From: Spiroplasma poulsonii
GTDB lineage: Bacteria > Bacillota_I > Bacilli_A > Mycoplasmatales > Mycoplasmataceae
Assembly: GCF_009866525.1 (NCBI RefSeq)
Contig: NZ_CM020866.1
Location: 374,260 to 438,259, forward strand
Length of the DNA stretch: 64,000 nucleotides
Direction of reading: 5' to 3'
The notes under the pieces were generated by a model. It did not search any database, was not told where the DNA came from, and saw nothing but the letters and a program-made list of their open reading frames with translations. Position numbers and translations under genes: made by a program. Of the stretch, positions 10,163 to 23,233 are shown in pieces (the stretch's first letter is position 1; every line of letters starts with the position of its first letter).

Positions 10163-10864
10163 ATGATGATCAAACTAATTAATGATTATTTTTCTGAGCT
10201 TGTTATTAACCAACAGCAAGAAGAACAATTAGAACAATATTATCAATATTTGATTGAGCAAAACAAAGTAATGAATTTAACAACCCTTGTTATTCGTGAG
10301 GATGTTTATATTAAACATTTTCTAGATTCAGCATTAGTGTTAAAAAATTATACGTTTAGTGATAAAGTAAAAGTTGTTGATGTTGGGAGTGGCGCTGGAT
10401 TTCCGGGGATTATTCTGAAAATATTTTGTCCAACAATTAAATTAACGATTATTGAAGCATTAGAAAAACGTTGTTTGTTTTTGCAACGGTTAATTACCAA
10501 GTTACAGTTAAATGATGTTGAAATTGTTCATGCTCGTGCAGAAAATTACAGTTGACAACATTGTGAACAGTTTGATTATGTTGTCTCACGAGCTGTTGCT
10601 AATTTAGGAATGTTGTTAGAATTAGTTGTGCGAATGGTTAAAGTGCAGGGAAAAATTATTTGTTATAAAGGACCTAATATTGTTAACGAATTAGCAACAG
10701 CACAAGCAACATTAAAGGCCTTAAATTTAAAGTTAGAACAGACACAATATGAAAATATTCTTCCATTAGGAGAACGTAATATTTGTTATTTTATTAAAAC
10801 CGCACCAACAGTAAAACCATATCCACGCAGTTTTAATCAAATAAAAAAATTCCCAATTGGGTAA
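10163..10864 (+). CDS. rsmG: 16S rRNA (guanine-N7) methyltransferase RsmG (GidB)
   Basis: A 233-residue protein with the RsmG signature: YLIEQNKVMNLTTL near residue 30, HFLDSALVL, then the SAM-binding VVDVGSGAGFPGI near residue 72, and SRAVANL. It methylates G527 of 16S rRNA. Start may be ATG 10163 or 10166 (ATGATG behind GAGGGG). It heads a run with parA and parB, as at the Bacillus origin (gidB-soj-spo0J). Confidence 0.95.
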
Positions 10865-10922
10865 AGTGTTATATAATAGTAGTATATAAAATTATTAGTT
10901 ACAGAGCAAAGAGAGGAAAATT

Positions 10923-11702
10923 ATGGGGAAAATTATTGCAATCACAAACCAAAAAGGTGGGGTTGGAAAAACAACAACTTCAATTAATTTAGCGGCGGGC
11001 TTAGCGCGAACTGGGAAAAAAGTTTTATTAGTTGATATTGATCCCCAGGGAAATGCGACAACAGGAACGGGGGCTAATAAAGATAAAATTCATGATGGGA
11101 TGAGTATGTATGATGTTTTAGTTGGTCAAGTGCCGTTAAAAAATATTATTATCCCAGGCGTTATCAATAATGTTGATTTAGCACCAGCAACAATTTCGTT
11201 AGCGGGAGCAGATATTTATTTAATGGAAAAATTAGATGATAATCAAAGTCTGTTACTTGACCGGATTAAACCGATTCGTGATAAATATGATTTTATTTTA
11301 ATTGATTGTCCACCGTCATTAGGATTAATTAATCGAAACGCGTTAGCTTGTGCTGATTCAGTTTTAATTCCAATTCAAGCGGAATATTATGCATTAGAAG
11401 GTTTAGCCCAATTGTTAACTTCAATTCGCTTTGTACAAAAAATGTTTAATAAAAATTTAACCATTGAAGGGATTGTTCTGACAATGTTTGATTCACGAAC
11501 AAAACTATCATTTGAAGTAATGGCAGAAGTTAAAAAATATTTTAATGAAAAAGTATATCGAACGCATATTCCCCGTAATATTAAAATTAGTGAATCACCC
11601 TCACATGGATTAAGTATTTTTGATTATGATAAAGGTGGCGCCGGGGCAATTGCGTATGAAGAATTAACGAGAGAGGTGTTGGCAAATAATGGCAAACAAT
11701 AA
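10923..11702 (+). CDS. parA: chromosome partition ATPase ParA/Soj
   Basis: A 259-residue protein with the deviant Walker A QKGGVGKTTT near residue 9, DIDPQGNATTG near residue 39, and FILIDCPPSLG near residue 124. ParA moves origins apart and regulates initiation through ATP-dependent DNA binding. Good GAGAGGAAA site. Its end overlaps the parB start by 14 bases, so the two are translated together. Confidence 0.95.
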   Translation: MGKIIAITNQKGGVGKTTTSINLAAGLARTGKKVLLVDIDPQGNATTGTGANKDKIHDGMSMYDVLVGQVPLKNIIIPGVINNVDLAPATISLAGADIYLMEKLDDNQSLLLDRIKPIRDKYDFILIDCPPSLGLINRNALACADSVLIPIQAEYYALEGLAQLLTSIRFVQKMFNKNLTIEGIVLTMFDSRTKLSFEVMAEVKKYFNEKVYRTHIPRNIKISESPSHGLSIFDYDKGGAGAIAYEELTREVLANNGKQ

Positions 11703-12579
11703 GAGTCGATTAAGTTCAAAGGGATTGGATAAAATTTTTGGTGAAGGAATTAACGATGTAATTAAAGAAATTGAAAGTAGCGATGAATTAAAAGCAACAG
11801 CAAATGAAATTATGCTAACAGAAATTTTTCCAAACCCACATCAGCCACGAAAAACTTTTAATGACGAAGAGTTGGCAGAATTAGCACAATCAATTAAAGC
11901 ATATGGTTTAATTCAACCAATAATTGTTAAAAAAACAAGTAGTGGTTATTATTTAGTGGCGGGAGAACGTCGTAGTCGCGCTGCTAAATTAGCGGGGTTA
12001 ACAAAAATTCCAGCAATCATTGTTGATTTTAATGATCAACAAATGAAAGAAGTGGCATTGGTTGAAAACATCCAACGGGTTGATTTAAATACGATTGAAG
12101 AAGCAAATGCATATAAGGAATTAATTGCGTTACTAGACTTAACCCAAGATGAATTAGCAAAACGAATTGGAAAATCACGGAGTCATATTACAAATACCTT
12201 ACGTTTATTAACTTTACCAGCTGATGTTCAGAAATTATTATTAGAAAATAAAGTTACGATGGGACAAGTGAAACCGTTAATTAGTCTTCACATTGATAAG
12301 AGTGAATTTAAAAAGGTTGTTGATAAAATTGTCAGTCTTAATTTAAATGCGCGCCAAGTTGAAGAATTAGTTAAAACTTATGGGACAAAACAAAGTAAAG
12401 TTCAAGAAACTAATAAAAAAGATTCGGGGAAACGAACTGTTAATGAATTTTTAGAAAATAAAATTATGCGAAAATTAGGAACAAAGGTCGTTATTGATGC
12501 TGATAAGGTTGTTATTAGTTACCATGGATTAAAAGATTTAAACCGAATTTTAGAATTATTAGGTTTAACAGATGATTAG
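11689..12579 (+). CDS. parB: chromosome partition protein ParB/Spo0J
   Basis: A 296-residue protein. The N-terminal nuclease-like CTPase domain has FPNPHQPRK and the arginine patch VAGERRSRAAKLAG. The ALVENIQRVDLNTIEEA motif follows, then a helix-turn-helix (TQDELAKRIGKSRSHITNTL). It binds parS sites and works with ParA. I did not find a parS-like 16-mer in the window. Overlaps parA by 14 bases. Confidence 0.95.
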   Translation: MANNKSRLSSKGLDKIFGEGINDVIKEIESSDELKATANEIMLTEIFPNPHQPRKTFNDEELAELAQSIKAYGLIQPIIVKKTSSGYYLVAGERRSRAAKLAGLTKIPAIIVDFNDQQMKEVALVENIQRVDLNTIEEANAYKELIALLDLTQDELAKRIGKSRSHITNTLRLLTLPADVQKLLLENKVTMGQVKPLISLHIDKSEFKKVVDKIVSLNLNARQVEELVKTYGTKQSKVQETNKKDSGKRTVNEFLENKIMRKLGTKVVIDADKVVISYHGLKDLNRILELLGLTDD

Positions 12580-12601
12580 TTGATAGTAAGGAAGAAAAAA
12601 G

Positions 12602-13702
12602 ATGGCATTAAAAATGGGGATTGTTGGTTTACCAAATGTTGGTAAATCAACTTTATTTAACGCAATTACAAATTCACAAGTTGAAGCAGCAAACTATCCG
12701 TTTGCAACAATTAATCCTAATGTTGGAACAGTTGAAGTTCCTGATGAACGCATGGATACTTTAATTAATCTTTGTGAACCAAATAAAGCAATTCGTAGTA
12801 CATTTGAATTTTATGATATTGCCGGATTAATTGCTGGCGCTAGTAAAAGAGAAGGCTTAGGCAATGCTTTTTTACAAAATATTCGCGAAACGGATGCAAT
12901 TTGTATGGTTGTTCGTTGTTTTGATAATAAAGATATTACACATGTTGAAGGAACAGTTGACCCAATTCGTGATATTGAAATTATTAATTTGGAACTAATT
13001 ATTTATGATCAAGAACAAATTCAGAAACGAATTGATAAAGTGGCGAAAAAAGCGCAAACCCTAAAACAAAAAGATGATGTTCTTGAATATGAGTTGTTAT
13101 TAAAGTTAGCAGCAACATTAGAACAAAACAAGTTATTAAAAGATCTTGTGTTATCAGAAGATGAATTAAGAGCTGTAAAAAGTTTTAATTTATTAACAAT
13201 TAAACCATTTATTTATGTTGCTAATGTCGCTGAAGATGATTTGAGTCAACGAGATAATGTTTATGTTGAAAACGTAAAGGCATATGGCAAACAAAATGGG
13301 ATTGAAGTTGTTGTTATTTGTGCCAAAATTGAAGAAGAATTATCGGTGTTAGATGTAACTAATCGTGCTCTGTTAATGGAAGATTATGGTATTAAAGAAA
13401 CAGGGTTAAATCAATTAATTAAAAAATCATATGCCTTATTAGGATTACAAACATTTTTTACGGCGGGAAAACAAGAAGTTCGTGCCTGAACTTTTAAGAA
13501 GGGTTCAACAGCACCAATGTGTGCGGGTCTTATTCACTCTGATTTTGAACGTGGTTTTATTCGTGCCGAAATATATTCATATGCTGATTTAATCAAATAC
13601 GGTAGTGAAAAAGCGATAAAAGAAAATGGTCGTTTACGGAGTGAAGGAAAAAGTTATATCATGCAAGATGGTGATATTTGCTTTTTCAAATTTAATGTTT
13701 AA
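12602..13702 (+). CDS. ychF: redox-regulated ATPase YchF (Obg-like)
   Basis: A 366-residue protein. The P-loop [15 protein letters not shown] is near residue 9, followed by [11 protein letters not shown], the [17 protein letters not shown] switch, the YVANVAED region, and the C-terminal TGS-like domain ([20 protein letters not shown]). One TGA is read as Trp at 13487-13489. In Bacillus ychF (yyaF) is also just downstream of spo0J. Confidence 0.95.
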
Positions 13703-13713
13703 GGAGAATAATA

Positions 13714-14175
13714 ATGCGGATTGGTAATAGTTATGATTTACATAATTTAAAAGCAGGAACAGGATTACTTTTGGGAGGAATTTTTATTCCCTGTCAACAT
13801 CAAGTTGAAGCTGTTTCGGATGGTGATATCTTGTTACACACAATTAGTGAAGCAATTATTGGAGCCTTAGGACTTGGCGATTTAGGTGATTGGTTTGATG
13901 AAACAAACAAAAATATTAATTCACAAGTAATTTTAAAGCAAGCACTAACTTTAATGGCTAAGCAAAATTATCAAATTGTTAATATTGATACAACGATTAT
14001 TGTTGATGCGCCAAAATTAAAAGAATATAAAACATCAATTAAGATGAATTTAAAACAATTATTACAATTAGAAGATGAAAATATTAATATTAAAGCAACA
14101 ACAACAGAAAAAAACTTTACTAACATTATTCAAAGTTATACAACATTGCTGCTAGTTAAAAAAGACAATTGTTAG
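13714..14175 (+). CDS. ispF: 2-C-methyl-D-erythritol 2,4-cyclodiphosphate synthase (IspF), altered
   Basis: A 153-residue protein of normal length. It keeps metal ligands D8, H10 and H42 (RIGNSYDLHNL, SDGDILLHTISEAIIG), LGDLGDWF and the KATTTEK motif near residue 130. It has Val at position 34, where the family has the substrate-site His (HSDGD), and lacks the Gly-rich GFTGRGEG stretch after ATTTEK. IspF makes the cyclic intermediate of the MEP isoprenoid pathway. The substitutions may lower or change its activity. Neighbouring gltX follows 21 bases later. Confidence 0.85.
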   Translation: MRIGNSYDLHNLKAGTGLLLGGIFIPCQHQVEAVSDGDILLHTISEAIIGALGLGDLGDWFDETNKNINSQVILKQALTLMAKQNYQIVNIDTTIIVDAPKLKEYKTSIKMNLKQLLQLEDENINIKATTTEKNFTNIIQSYTTLLLVKKDNC

Positions 14176-14187
14176 AAGTTAGAATGA

Positions 14188-15645
<1,458 letters not shown>

Positions 15646-15647
15646 AG

Positions 15648-16880
15648 ATGATGAAATTACCCTTAACAATCCGGGATAGTGTTCATGGTGATATTGAAAT
15701 TATTGAAGAAATTGCTGTCAAATTAATTAATACTCCAGAATTTCAGCGGTTACGTCGCATTAGTCAGTTAGCAGGGGGACAATATGTTTTTCCAAGTGCG
15801 TCGCATACGCGTTTTTCACATTGTATTGGTGTTTATCATTTGGTTAGTAAAATGTTAGAAACACCAAGTTTTCAAGAAATGTATAGTAAACATGAACAAT
15901 TATTGGTTAAATTAGCAGGATTATTGCATGATATTGGGCATGGTCCTTTTTCGCATACTTTTGAAATGATTAATAAAATTACGAATAGTAATATTAACCA
16001 CGAAAGTTATTCAACATTATTAATCAAAAGTCCAACATCAAATATTAATAAGATTTTAATTGAAGAATTTAGTTCAGATGAAATTAATGAATTATGTATG
16101 ATTATTGAAGGAAAACATCAGGATAGTGTTTTATCATCATTAGTTTCATCGCAATTAGACGCTGATCGGATGGATTACTTATTACGTGATGGCCAAACAA
16201 GTGGTGTTGGTTATAGTCATGTTGATACGCAATGAATTATTCGGCACTTGTTTATTAAAGACAAAAAAATCATTTTTCCGTTAAAAGTTCAGTATGCAAT
16301 TGAATCCTTTCTAATTGGTCGTTATCATATGTATAAACAAATTTATTTACACCCATTAAGCATTGGTTTTGATTTAACTTTTAAAATGATGTTTAAGCGT
16401 TTATGTGATTTGTACCATGAAAAATATCCTTTTAAAAATAAAGATATTGTAACATTATTAAGGCCATTATTTGATGGTAAAATGATGAAAGCAGAAGAGT
16501 ATTGTTTATTAGATGATTACACTTTATTTACTTATTTAAAAATGTTAGAGCAGGAAAATGATGAAATTTTAGTTACTTTAATTAAAATGTTAACAAATCG
16601 TCAGTTTTTACGAAAAGTAAATAATGATAAAAGAAATTTAGAAGAAATTAAAAATAATTTGATAAAAAAATATAAAAACCATTATAATTATTTTATGGTT
16701 GAATATAACCTAAAACCAGTTAAATTATATGATAGTGATACAAAACCAATTTATATTGATACTCCTGATGGTATAAAATGCATTATGGAAGTGTCAGAAG
16801 TCTTGGCATTTAAAAATAATAACAAAGAAACTGCAACAACAATTTGGTTTTCAATTGGTGAAAGATATGAAAGTAGTTAG
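15648..16880 (+). CDS. HD-domain phosphohydrolase (dGTPase/YwfO-like)
   Basis: A 410-residue protein. The N terminus reads TIRDSVHGDIEIIEE, then FQRLRRISQLAG, TRFSHCIGVYHL, LLHDIGHGPFSHTFE and later SSQLDADRMDYLLRD. These are the H, HD and D metal ligands of the HD superfamily. YwfO-type members cleave dNTPs and are allosterically regulated. The exact substrate cannot be told from sequence. It starts 2 bases after gltX, so the two are co-transcribed. Confidence 0.88.
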
Positions 16881-16898
16881 TAAGAAAGGTTTAAATTA

Positions 16899-17438
16899 AT
16901 GAACGATAGTGTAGAATTATTAGAGTTAGTGTATTTATGTTTAAAGAAAAAAGGTGGAAGTGATACTTTTGAAAATATTTGAAATGAGATTGCTTCACAA
17001 AGTGCTGTAATAGTACACGGAACAAGTAAGGAAGACGTTATTGCGGAATTATATACTGATTTAGTTTTAGATAATCGTTTTGTCTTAACAAGTGAAGGTA
17101 TGTGAGGGTTGCGTGAATTTTTAAAATATGATGATATTAAAAAACAATATGATTATACTGATCAATTTGAAACAACAGAAGAATTTGAAGATATTGATTT
17201 AGATGAAGAGGAAGAAGATGAAGAAGAGGAATCATTGATTGACACTCTTGATTTTGATGATACTTTAGATGAAGATGATAATGAAGAGGATGATTTTGTC
17301 AAAATTGAAGTTGAGGATGATGAGTTGACGAATGATTATTCTGTTGATGATGACGATGAGACAGTAGCCGCTAAATTGGGTATTACAGAAGAAATTGACT
17401 GAAAAGCTCTTGAAAAGGAAATGGAAGAAAATAATTAA
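16899..17438 (+). CDS. rpoE: RNA polymerase delta subunit
   Basis: A 179-residue protein. The N-terminal 85 residues form the HARE-HTH domain (TFENIWNEIASQS, ELYTDLVLDNRFVL, MWGLREFLKYDD). The rest is a long acidic tail dominated by Asp and Glu, which displaces RNA from polymerase and aids recycling. Placement directly before pyrG is the same as in Bacillus. Confidence 0.93.
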
Positions 17439-17449
17439 TACCAAGATTG

Positions 17450-17494
17450 AAGAGTGTTAGAACTGACAACCCTGTTAATTTCTAAACTCTTTTT
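17450..17494 (+). terminator. terminator between rpoE and pyrG
   Basis: AAGAGTGTTAGAA (17450-17462) pairs with TTCTAAACTCTT with one bulge or mismatch, followed by a T run. The loop is 17 bases. It ends rpoE and could also attenuate pyrG. Confidence 0.75.
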
Positions 17495-17521
17495 ATTTGG
17501 GGATGAAAGGATGAAAATACG

Positions 17522-19117
17522 ATGGCAAAATATATTTTTGTAACGGGAGGAGTTGTAAGCGGTCTGAGGAAAGGAATTACTGCTTCTTCAATTGGTGTCT
17601 TATTAAAAGCAAGTGGATTAAATGTTTTTATGCAAAAATTTGATCCATATTTAAATGTTGACCCAGGAACAATGAGCCCTTATCAACATGGGGAAGTTTT
17701 TGTTACAGCTGATGGTGCAGAAACTGATTTAGATTTAGGACACTATGAACGTTTTATTGATGAAAACTTAACAAAAGAATCAAATATTACTTCAGGACAA
17801 ATTTATAAAAATGTAATTGAAAAGGAACGTCGTGGTGAATATGATGGCGGAACAGTCCAAGTGGTGCCACATGTTACTAATGAAATTAAAAAGAAGGTAT
17901 ATTATGCCGCAGAAACATCAAAAGCTGATATTATTATTACTGAAATTGGTGGTACTGTTGGTGATATTGAATCATTACCTTTTATTGAAGCAATTCGCCA
18001 AGTCCGAATGGAACAACGTCGTGAAAATGTGATATATATGCACGTTTCATTAGTTCCGTATATTGCTGCTTCAAAGGAATCAAAAACAAAACCAACGCAA
18101 CATTCAGTGCGAGAATTATTATCATTAGGAATTCAACCCGACATTGTTGTTGCTCGCGCAGAACAATTATTAGATGATAGTTTAATTGAAAAGATTGCTT
18201 TATTTTTTAATATTGAAAAAAGTAATGTTCTTGTTGCAACTGATGCTGCGAGTATTTATGAAGTACCAATGAAAATGTATCAGCAGAATGCGCAGCAAGT
18301 GATTAGTAATTTGTTAAATTTAAACATTACAAAAACAGATATTACGGAATGAAAGCGATTTGTTGAAAAAATTGAACATTCACAAACAACAATTGAAATT
18401 AAGTTGGTCGGAAAATATATTGAGTTACCAGATGCTTATCTATCTGTTAGTGAATCATTACGAATTGCTGGTTATGAAAATAGTGTTCAAATTAAAATTG
18501 ATTGAATTAAAGCTGAAGATGTTACTGTCGATAATTATCAACAGTTATTTCAAAATGCAAAGGGAATTTTAGTTCCTGGTGGTTTTGGTAAACGAGGTTT
18601 TGAGGGGAAAATTTTGACTTGTCAGTTTGCCCGTGAAAATAAGATTCCGTTATTAGGAATTTGTTTTGGAATGCAAGCAGCAGTGATTGAATTTGCTCGT
18701 AATGTTTGTCATATTGAGGATGCAAATTCTTCTGAACTAGTTAAAACAAATAATGCTGTTATTGATCTGATTCGTGGCAAAGATAAAACAGAAGATATTG
18801 GTGGAACGTTACGATTAGGAAATTATAAAACAACTTTAGTTCCAAATACATTAGCTCATCAATTATATGGTAAAGATGAAGTATTAGAACGTCATCGTCA
18901 TCGTTATGAGGTTAATAATGATTATCGTCAACAATTAGAACAAGCAGGATTAGTTTTTAGTGGCCTTTATGAGACAAAAAACTTGGTTGAAATTATTGAA
19001 TTACGTGATCATCCGTTTTATATTGCTGCGCAATATCATCCTGAGTTTACTTCACGGCCAAACAAACCAAACCCATTATTTAATGGTTTTATCCAAGCGG
19101 TAATTAAGACTAAATAA
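17522..19117 (+). CDS. pyrG: CTP synthase
   Basis: A 531-residue enzyme making CTP from UTP, ATP and Gln. The synthetase half has [20 protein letters not shown] and [16 protein letters not shown]. The glutaminase half has GICFGMQ (nucleophile Cys) and the His-Glu pair in YHPEF. In the N-terminal ATP loop the family reads SSLGKGI or SGLGKGI; here it is SGLRKGI, so Gly16 is Arg (AGG for GGG). The frame is otherwise intact. Whether it is active needs testing. Confidence 0.93.
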
Positions 19118-19184
19118 AGAGAAAAAATGTAAAATCATTGAAAATTATATTAAGATTAAAAGGTAGAAAGGTTGGGAATAAGTT

Positions 19185-20486
19185 ATGAGTGGTACAAATT
19201 ATCGAACATTAGCGGTTGTTGGTAGTCAATGAGGGGATGAAGGAAAAGGTAAAATTACCGATTATTTTGCCCAAAAAGCTGATGTTATTGTGCGCTGAGC
19301 GGGTGGCGATAATGCTGGGCACACAATTGTGATTAAGGGAACAAAATATAAGTTAAGTATTGTTCCTTCGGGTGTTTTTAATAAAAATTCAATTAATGTA
19401 ATTGGGAATGGTTGTGTTGTTAACTTACGAAAATTAGTTAGTGAAATTAATTATTTACAAGAAAATGGGTTTGACTGTAGCAATCTACGGATTAGTGATC
19501 GAGCACATTTAATTTTTCCATATCATATGAAAATTGATGAATTGCAAGAAGAATATCGCCAAAAAGATTCAATTGGAACAACAAAAAAAGGAATTGGACC
19601 TTGTTATCAGGATAAGGCCGAACGAATTGGGATTCGTTTAGGTGATTTGTTTGATGAAGCTGGATTTTTACAAAAATTAGAAAATAATTTGAAATTTAAA
19701 AATGAAATTTTAACAAAGATTTTTAATAGTGAAGGATTTGAACCAAAATTAATTTGAAAAGAATATTTAGATTTATTCCAACAAATTAAAACAAAGGTAA
19801 CTGATACTTCAATTTTAGTTGATAATGCGATTTATGCCCATAAGAAAGTCTTATTTGAAGGAGCCCAAGGAGTAATGCTGGATTTAGACCACGGAACCTA
19901 TCCTTTTGTGACATCTTCTAATCCAACAGCTGCATCAATTCCGGTTGGGGTTGGAATTGCCCCGCGTTATATTAATAATGTTATTGGAATTGTCAAAGCT
20001 TATAATACGCGAGTTGGAACTGGTCCGTTTCCATCAGAAATTTTCGGCGAAACAGAACAATATATTCGCGAAGTAGGACGCGAGTATGGTACTGTTTCTG
20101 GTCGCGCGCGGCGAATCGGGTGGTTCGATGGTGTTTTAATGAAACATTCATTACGAATTAGTGGTTATACTAGTATGGCAATAATGTTGTTAGATGTTTT
20201 ATCATCAATTAAGGAATTGAAAATTTGTGTTGGATATGAATATGAAGGTCAACAAATTGATTATGTTCCAAGTACAATTAAAGAATATGAAGCATGTAAA
20301 CCAATCTTAATTACAATGCCAGGGTGAGAAGAGGATATTAGTAAAGTGACGTCATTTGAAGAACTACCACATAATTCTCAACAATATTTAATGAAATTAG
20401 AAGAAATTGTTGGAGTACCAATTAGTTTATTTTCGGTTGGTCCTGATCGTGAACAAACCATTTTAATGAATGAGGGAATTTTCTAA
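19185..20486 (+). CDS. purA: adenylosuccinate synthetase
   Basis: A 433-residue enzyme with [14 protein letters not shown] near residue 13, [47 protein letters not shown] and the C-terminal signature region. It joins IMP and Asp on the way to AMP. Stop and purB start overlap (TAATG). Confidence 0.95.
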
Positions 20487-21775
20487 TGATTAATCGTTAT
20501 GCTGTTTCAGAGTTGGAAGCAATTTGAAGTGATGAAAATAAATATAATACTTGAGCAAAAGTAGAGCTATTAGTTTGTGAAGGTTGAGCTAAAATTGGCT
20601 TAATTCCTCCTGGCGATATTAAAAAAATTAAAGAACATTTAACAGTAAATTTATCACGAATGTTAGAATTAGAGGTTGAAACAAAACATGATGTTGTTGC
20701 TTTTACCCGCATGTTGTCTGAAACATTAGGACCAGAAAAGAAATGAATTCATTATGGTTTAACATCAACTGATGTTGTTGACACTAGTCAAAATTATTTA
20801 ATTAAAGTTTCAAATGAAGTTGTTAAAAAATCCTTGCATCTGTTGCAAACAGTTTTAAAATCGTTAGCCCTCTTATATAAAAAGCAACTAATTATGGGGC
20901 GTACCCATGGGATGTTTGCTGAACCAACTTCATTAGGATTAAAATTTTTACTTTGGTATGCAGAATTAGAACGAAACATCATTCGTTTTAATGCAGCAGC
21001 ACAAGGGATTGAAGTTGTAAAAATTTCTGGTTCAGTCGGTAATTTTGCTCATGTTGAAATGGCGGTCGAAGAATATGTTGCACAACAATTAGGATTACAA
21101 ATTGATCCAATTGCAACTCAAGTTACTTCCCGTGATTATCATGTTGCGTTGTTCACTAGTTTTGGACAAATTGCTAGTTTATTAGAAAAAATGGCTTTAG
21201 AGTTTCGCCACTTTCAACGTTCAGAAGTTAACGAAATTGCCGAAGGCTTTAGTAAAACCCAAAAAGGGTCATCTTCAATGCCCCATAAAAAAAATCCAAT
21301 TAGTGCGGAAAATATTTCAGGATTAGCTCGTTTAATTCGTAGCAACATGAATGTTGCTTTTGAAAACAATTTATTATGACATGAACGTGATATTTCACAT
21401 AGTAGTAATGAACGAATTATTATTCCTGACACATATCAGTTAGTTGTTTATTTGTTAAAACGAATGATTATTGTTCTTGAAGATTTAGTTGTTAATCCAA
21501 TTAAGATTAATGAACATTTACAACAAGCGAATAATCTTTATTTTAGCCAAGTTGTTTTAACAAAAATTTTGAAAAAAACTAATTATTCGCGGGAAGAAGT
21601 TTATGATTTTATTCAAAAATGCACCTTACTTACACAACAACAAATTGATTTTAAAACAGTCTTGATTAAAAATGATGTTGCAAAATATTTAACATTATCA
21701 GAACTAGACCAGTTATTTGATATTAATTATTTTTTACGTAATGTTGATAAAATTTATCAACGGGTGTTGAAATAA
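20486..21775 (+). CDS. purB: adenylosuccinate lyase
   Basis: A 429-residue enzyme of the fumarase/aspartase superfamily, with [27 protein letters not shown] and the signature [17 protein letters not shown]. It completes AMP synthesis after PurA. One-base overlap with purA. Confidence 0.95.
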
Positions 21776-21789
21776 AGAGGAGCGAAATT

Positions 21790-22359
21790 ATGAAGTTAAT
21801 TGTGGGTTTGGGTAATCCGGGTTGTGAATATAGTTATACAAGACATAATATCGGATTTTTAGCAATTGATAAACTAGTTGTTAAGTTTAATTTAACAAAA
21901 CCTCGTAATGTTTTTAATGCTTTTGTTTGAGAAACAGCAATTAACAATGAAAAAGTTCTTTTTTGTCAATCGCAAACTTTTATGAATTTAAGTGGTGATG
22001 CCGTTTTATTAATTAAACAATTTTATAAATTAACGTTAGAAGATATCATTGTTATTTATGATGATAAAGATCTTGCCTTTAATGTTATAAAATTAAAAAA
22101 GAATGGTTCAAGTGCGGGGCATAATGGTATTAAAGATTTAATTCACAAGTTAGGTAGTGAAAATTTTTTGCGTATTAAGTTAGGAATTGGTAAGCATAAT
22201 CAAATCCCGCTTCGCAACTGGGTTTTAGGAAAATTTAGCGCTGATCAGTTAGCAATTATTAATAATGACCTTCTAGAAAGAGTTTCTCAAATTATTTCCC
22301 AATATTTGGTTCAAGGTGATAGTTTTGATAAACTAATGAGTCTTTATAATGGCAAATAA
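21790..22359 (+). CDS. pth: peptidyl-tRNA hydrolase
   Basis: A 189-residue protein: LIVGLGNPG at the start, catalytic His in TRHNIGF, Asn in KTFMN-type QTFMNLSG, Asp in VIYDDKDL, and [17 protein letters not shown]. It releases peptides from dropped tRNAs. Its 3' end overlaps the rsmI start by 11 bases. Confidence 0.95.
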
Positions 22360-23233
22360 AATTAAGCAATATGGTTTTAAAAGTAATCGGCCCAAAGTTT
22401 ATTTAATTGCAACACCAATTGGGAACTTACAAGAAATGACACCACGAGCGATTGATGTTATTAAAAATAATGTTCAAAAAATTTATTGTGAGGATACTCG
22501 TAATACTTTAAAATTGTTAAATTATTTTAATCTAAAGAAAAAATTAGTTTCATTAAATAAAGAAAATGAAATTGAACGGTTTACAGAAATGATTAATGAT
22601 TTAACAGCTAATTTATCGATTGCTATTATTGGTGATGCTGGTTATCCGTTAATTAGTGATCCGGGTTATTATGCTGTTCATAAAATTTTAGCGGAGTATC
22701 CTTATGATGTTGTGCCAATTAGTGGAGCAAATGCTGCTTTAAATGCGATTGTTAGCTCAGGTCTTAATCCAAAACATTTTTTATTTTTTGGTTTTTTAGA
22801 TAAAACTAAAACAAAGAAAACTAATGAATTAGCACAAATTGCACAGCTACCATACCCAGTTATTTTTTATGAAGCACCACACCGTCTGTTAGAAACATTA
22901 AAACTAATTTTTACGGTGCTGGGTGATCGTCAAATTGCAGTGGTGAAGGAACTTACAAAAATTTATGAACAATGATATCGTGGTTCTTGCCAAGAAGTTT
23001 TAACATTTTTAGCAGAAGAATAAAATGTTGCTTTTGGTGAATATGTAATTGTTGTTGATGGATTTACTTGTGAACCAAAAAGCATCGTTGCTGATGAAGT
23101 TTTAATTAATGAAATTGATCAATTAATTAAAAATAAAAATTATCGAGTTAGACAAGCAATTGATTTTGTTGCTAGCAAATATCAAATTAGTAAAAATATC
23201 TTGTATAATAAATATCATCATCACAAGCAGTAA
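22349..23233 (+). pseudogene. rsmI: 16S rRNA 2'-O-ribose methyltransferase RsmI with premature stop
   Basis: The first 224 codons encode the methylase core: VYLIATPIGNLQEMTPRA, YCEDTRNTLKLL, IIGDAGYPLISDPG and FYEAPHRLLETL. A TAA at 23021-23023 then interrupts the frame. The same frame continues NVAFGEYVIVVDG for another 70 codons to the natural stop at 23231-23233. RsmI modifies C1402 with RsmH. The catalytic fold may be nearly complete without the last 70 residues, so partial function cannot be excluded. Confidence 0.85.

Noticed and set aside
10923-12579. parS sites near parA-parB
   Set aside because: No 16-mer close to TGTTTCACGTGAAACA was seen by eye; a mismatch-tolerant search could change this.
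13487-13489. Apparent stop in ychF and in many other genes (TGA)
   Set aside because: The TGA positions match conserved Trp or lie in continuous homologous sequence, so they are tryptophan codons under code 4.
17450-17520. Pyrimidine-responsive attenuator before pyrG
   Set aside because: There is a clear terminator, but I see no antiterminator, PyrR site or the initial G/C run used by Bacillus pyrG, so only a terminator is claimed.
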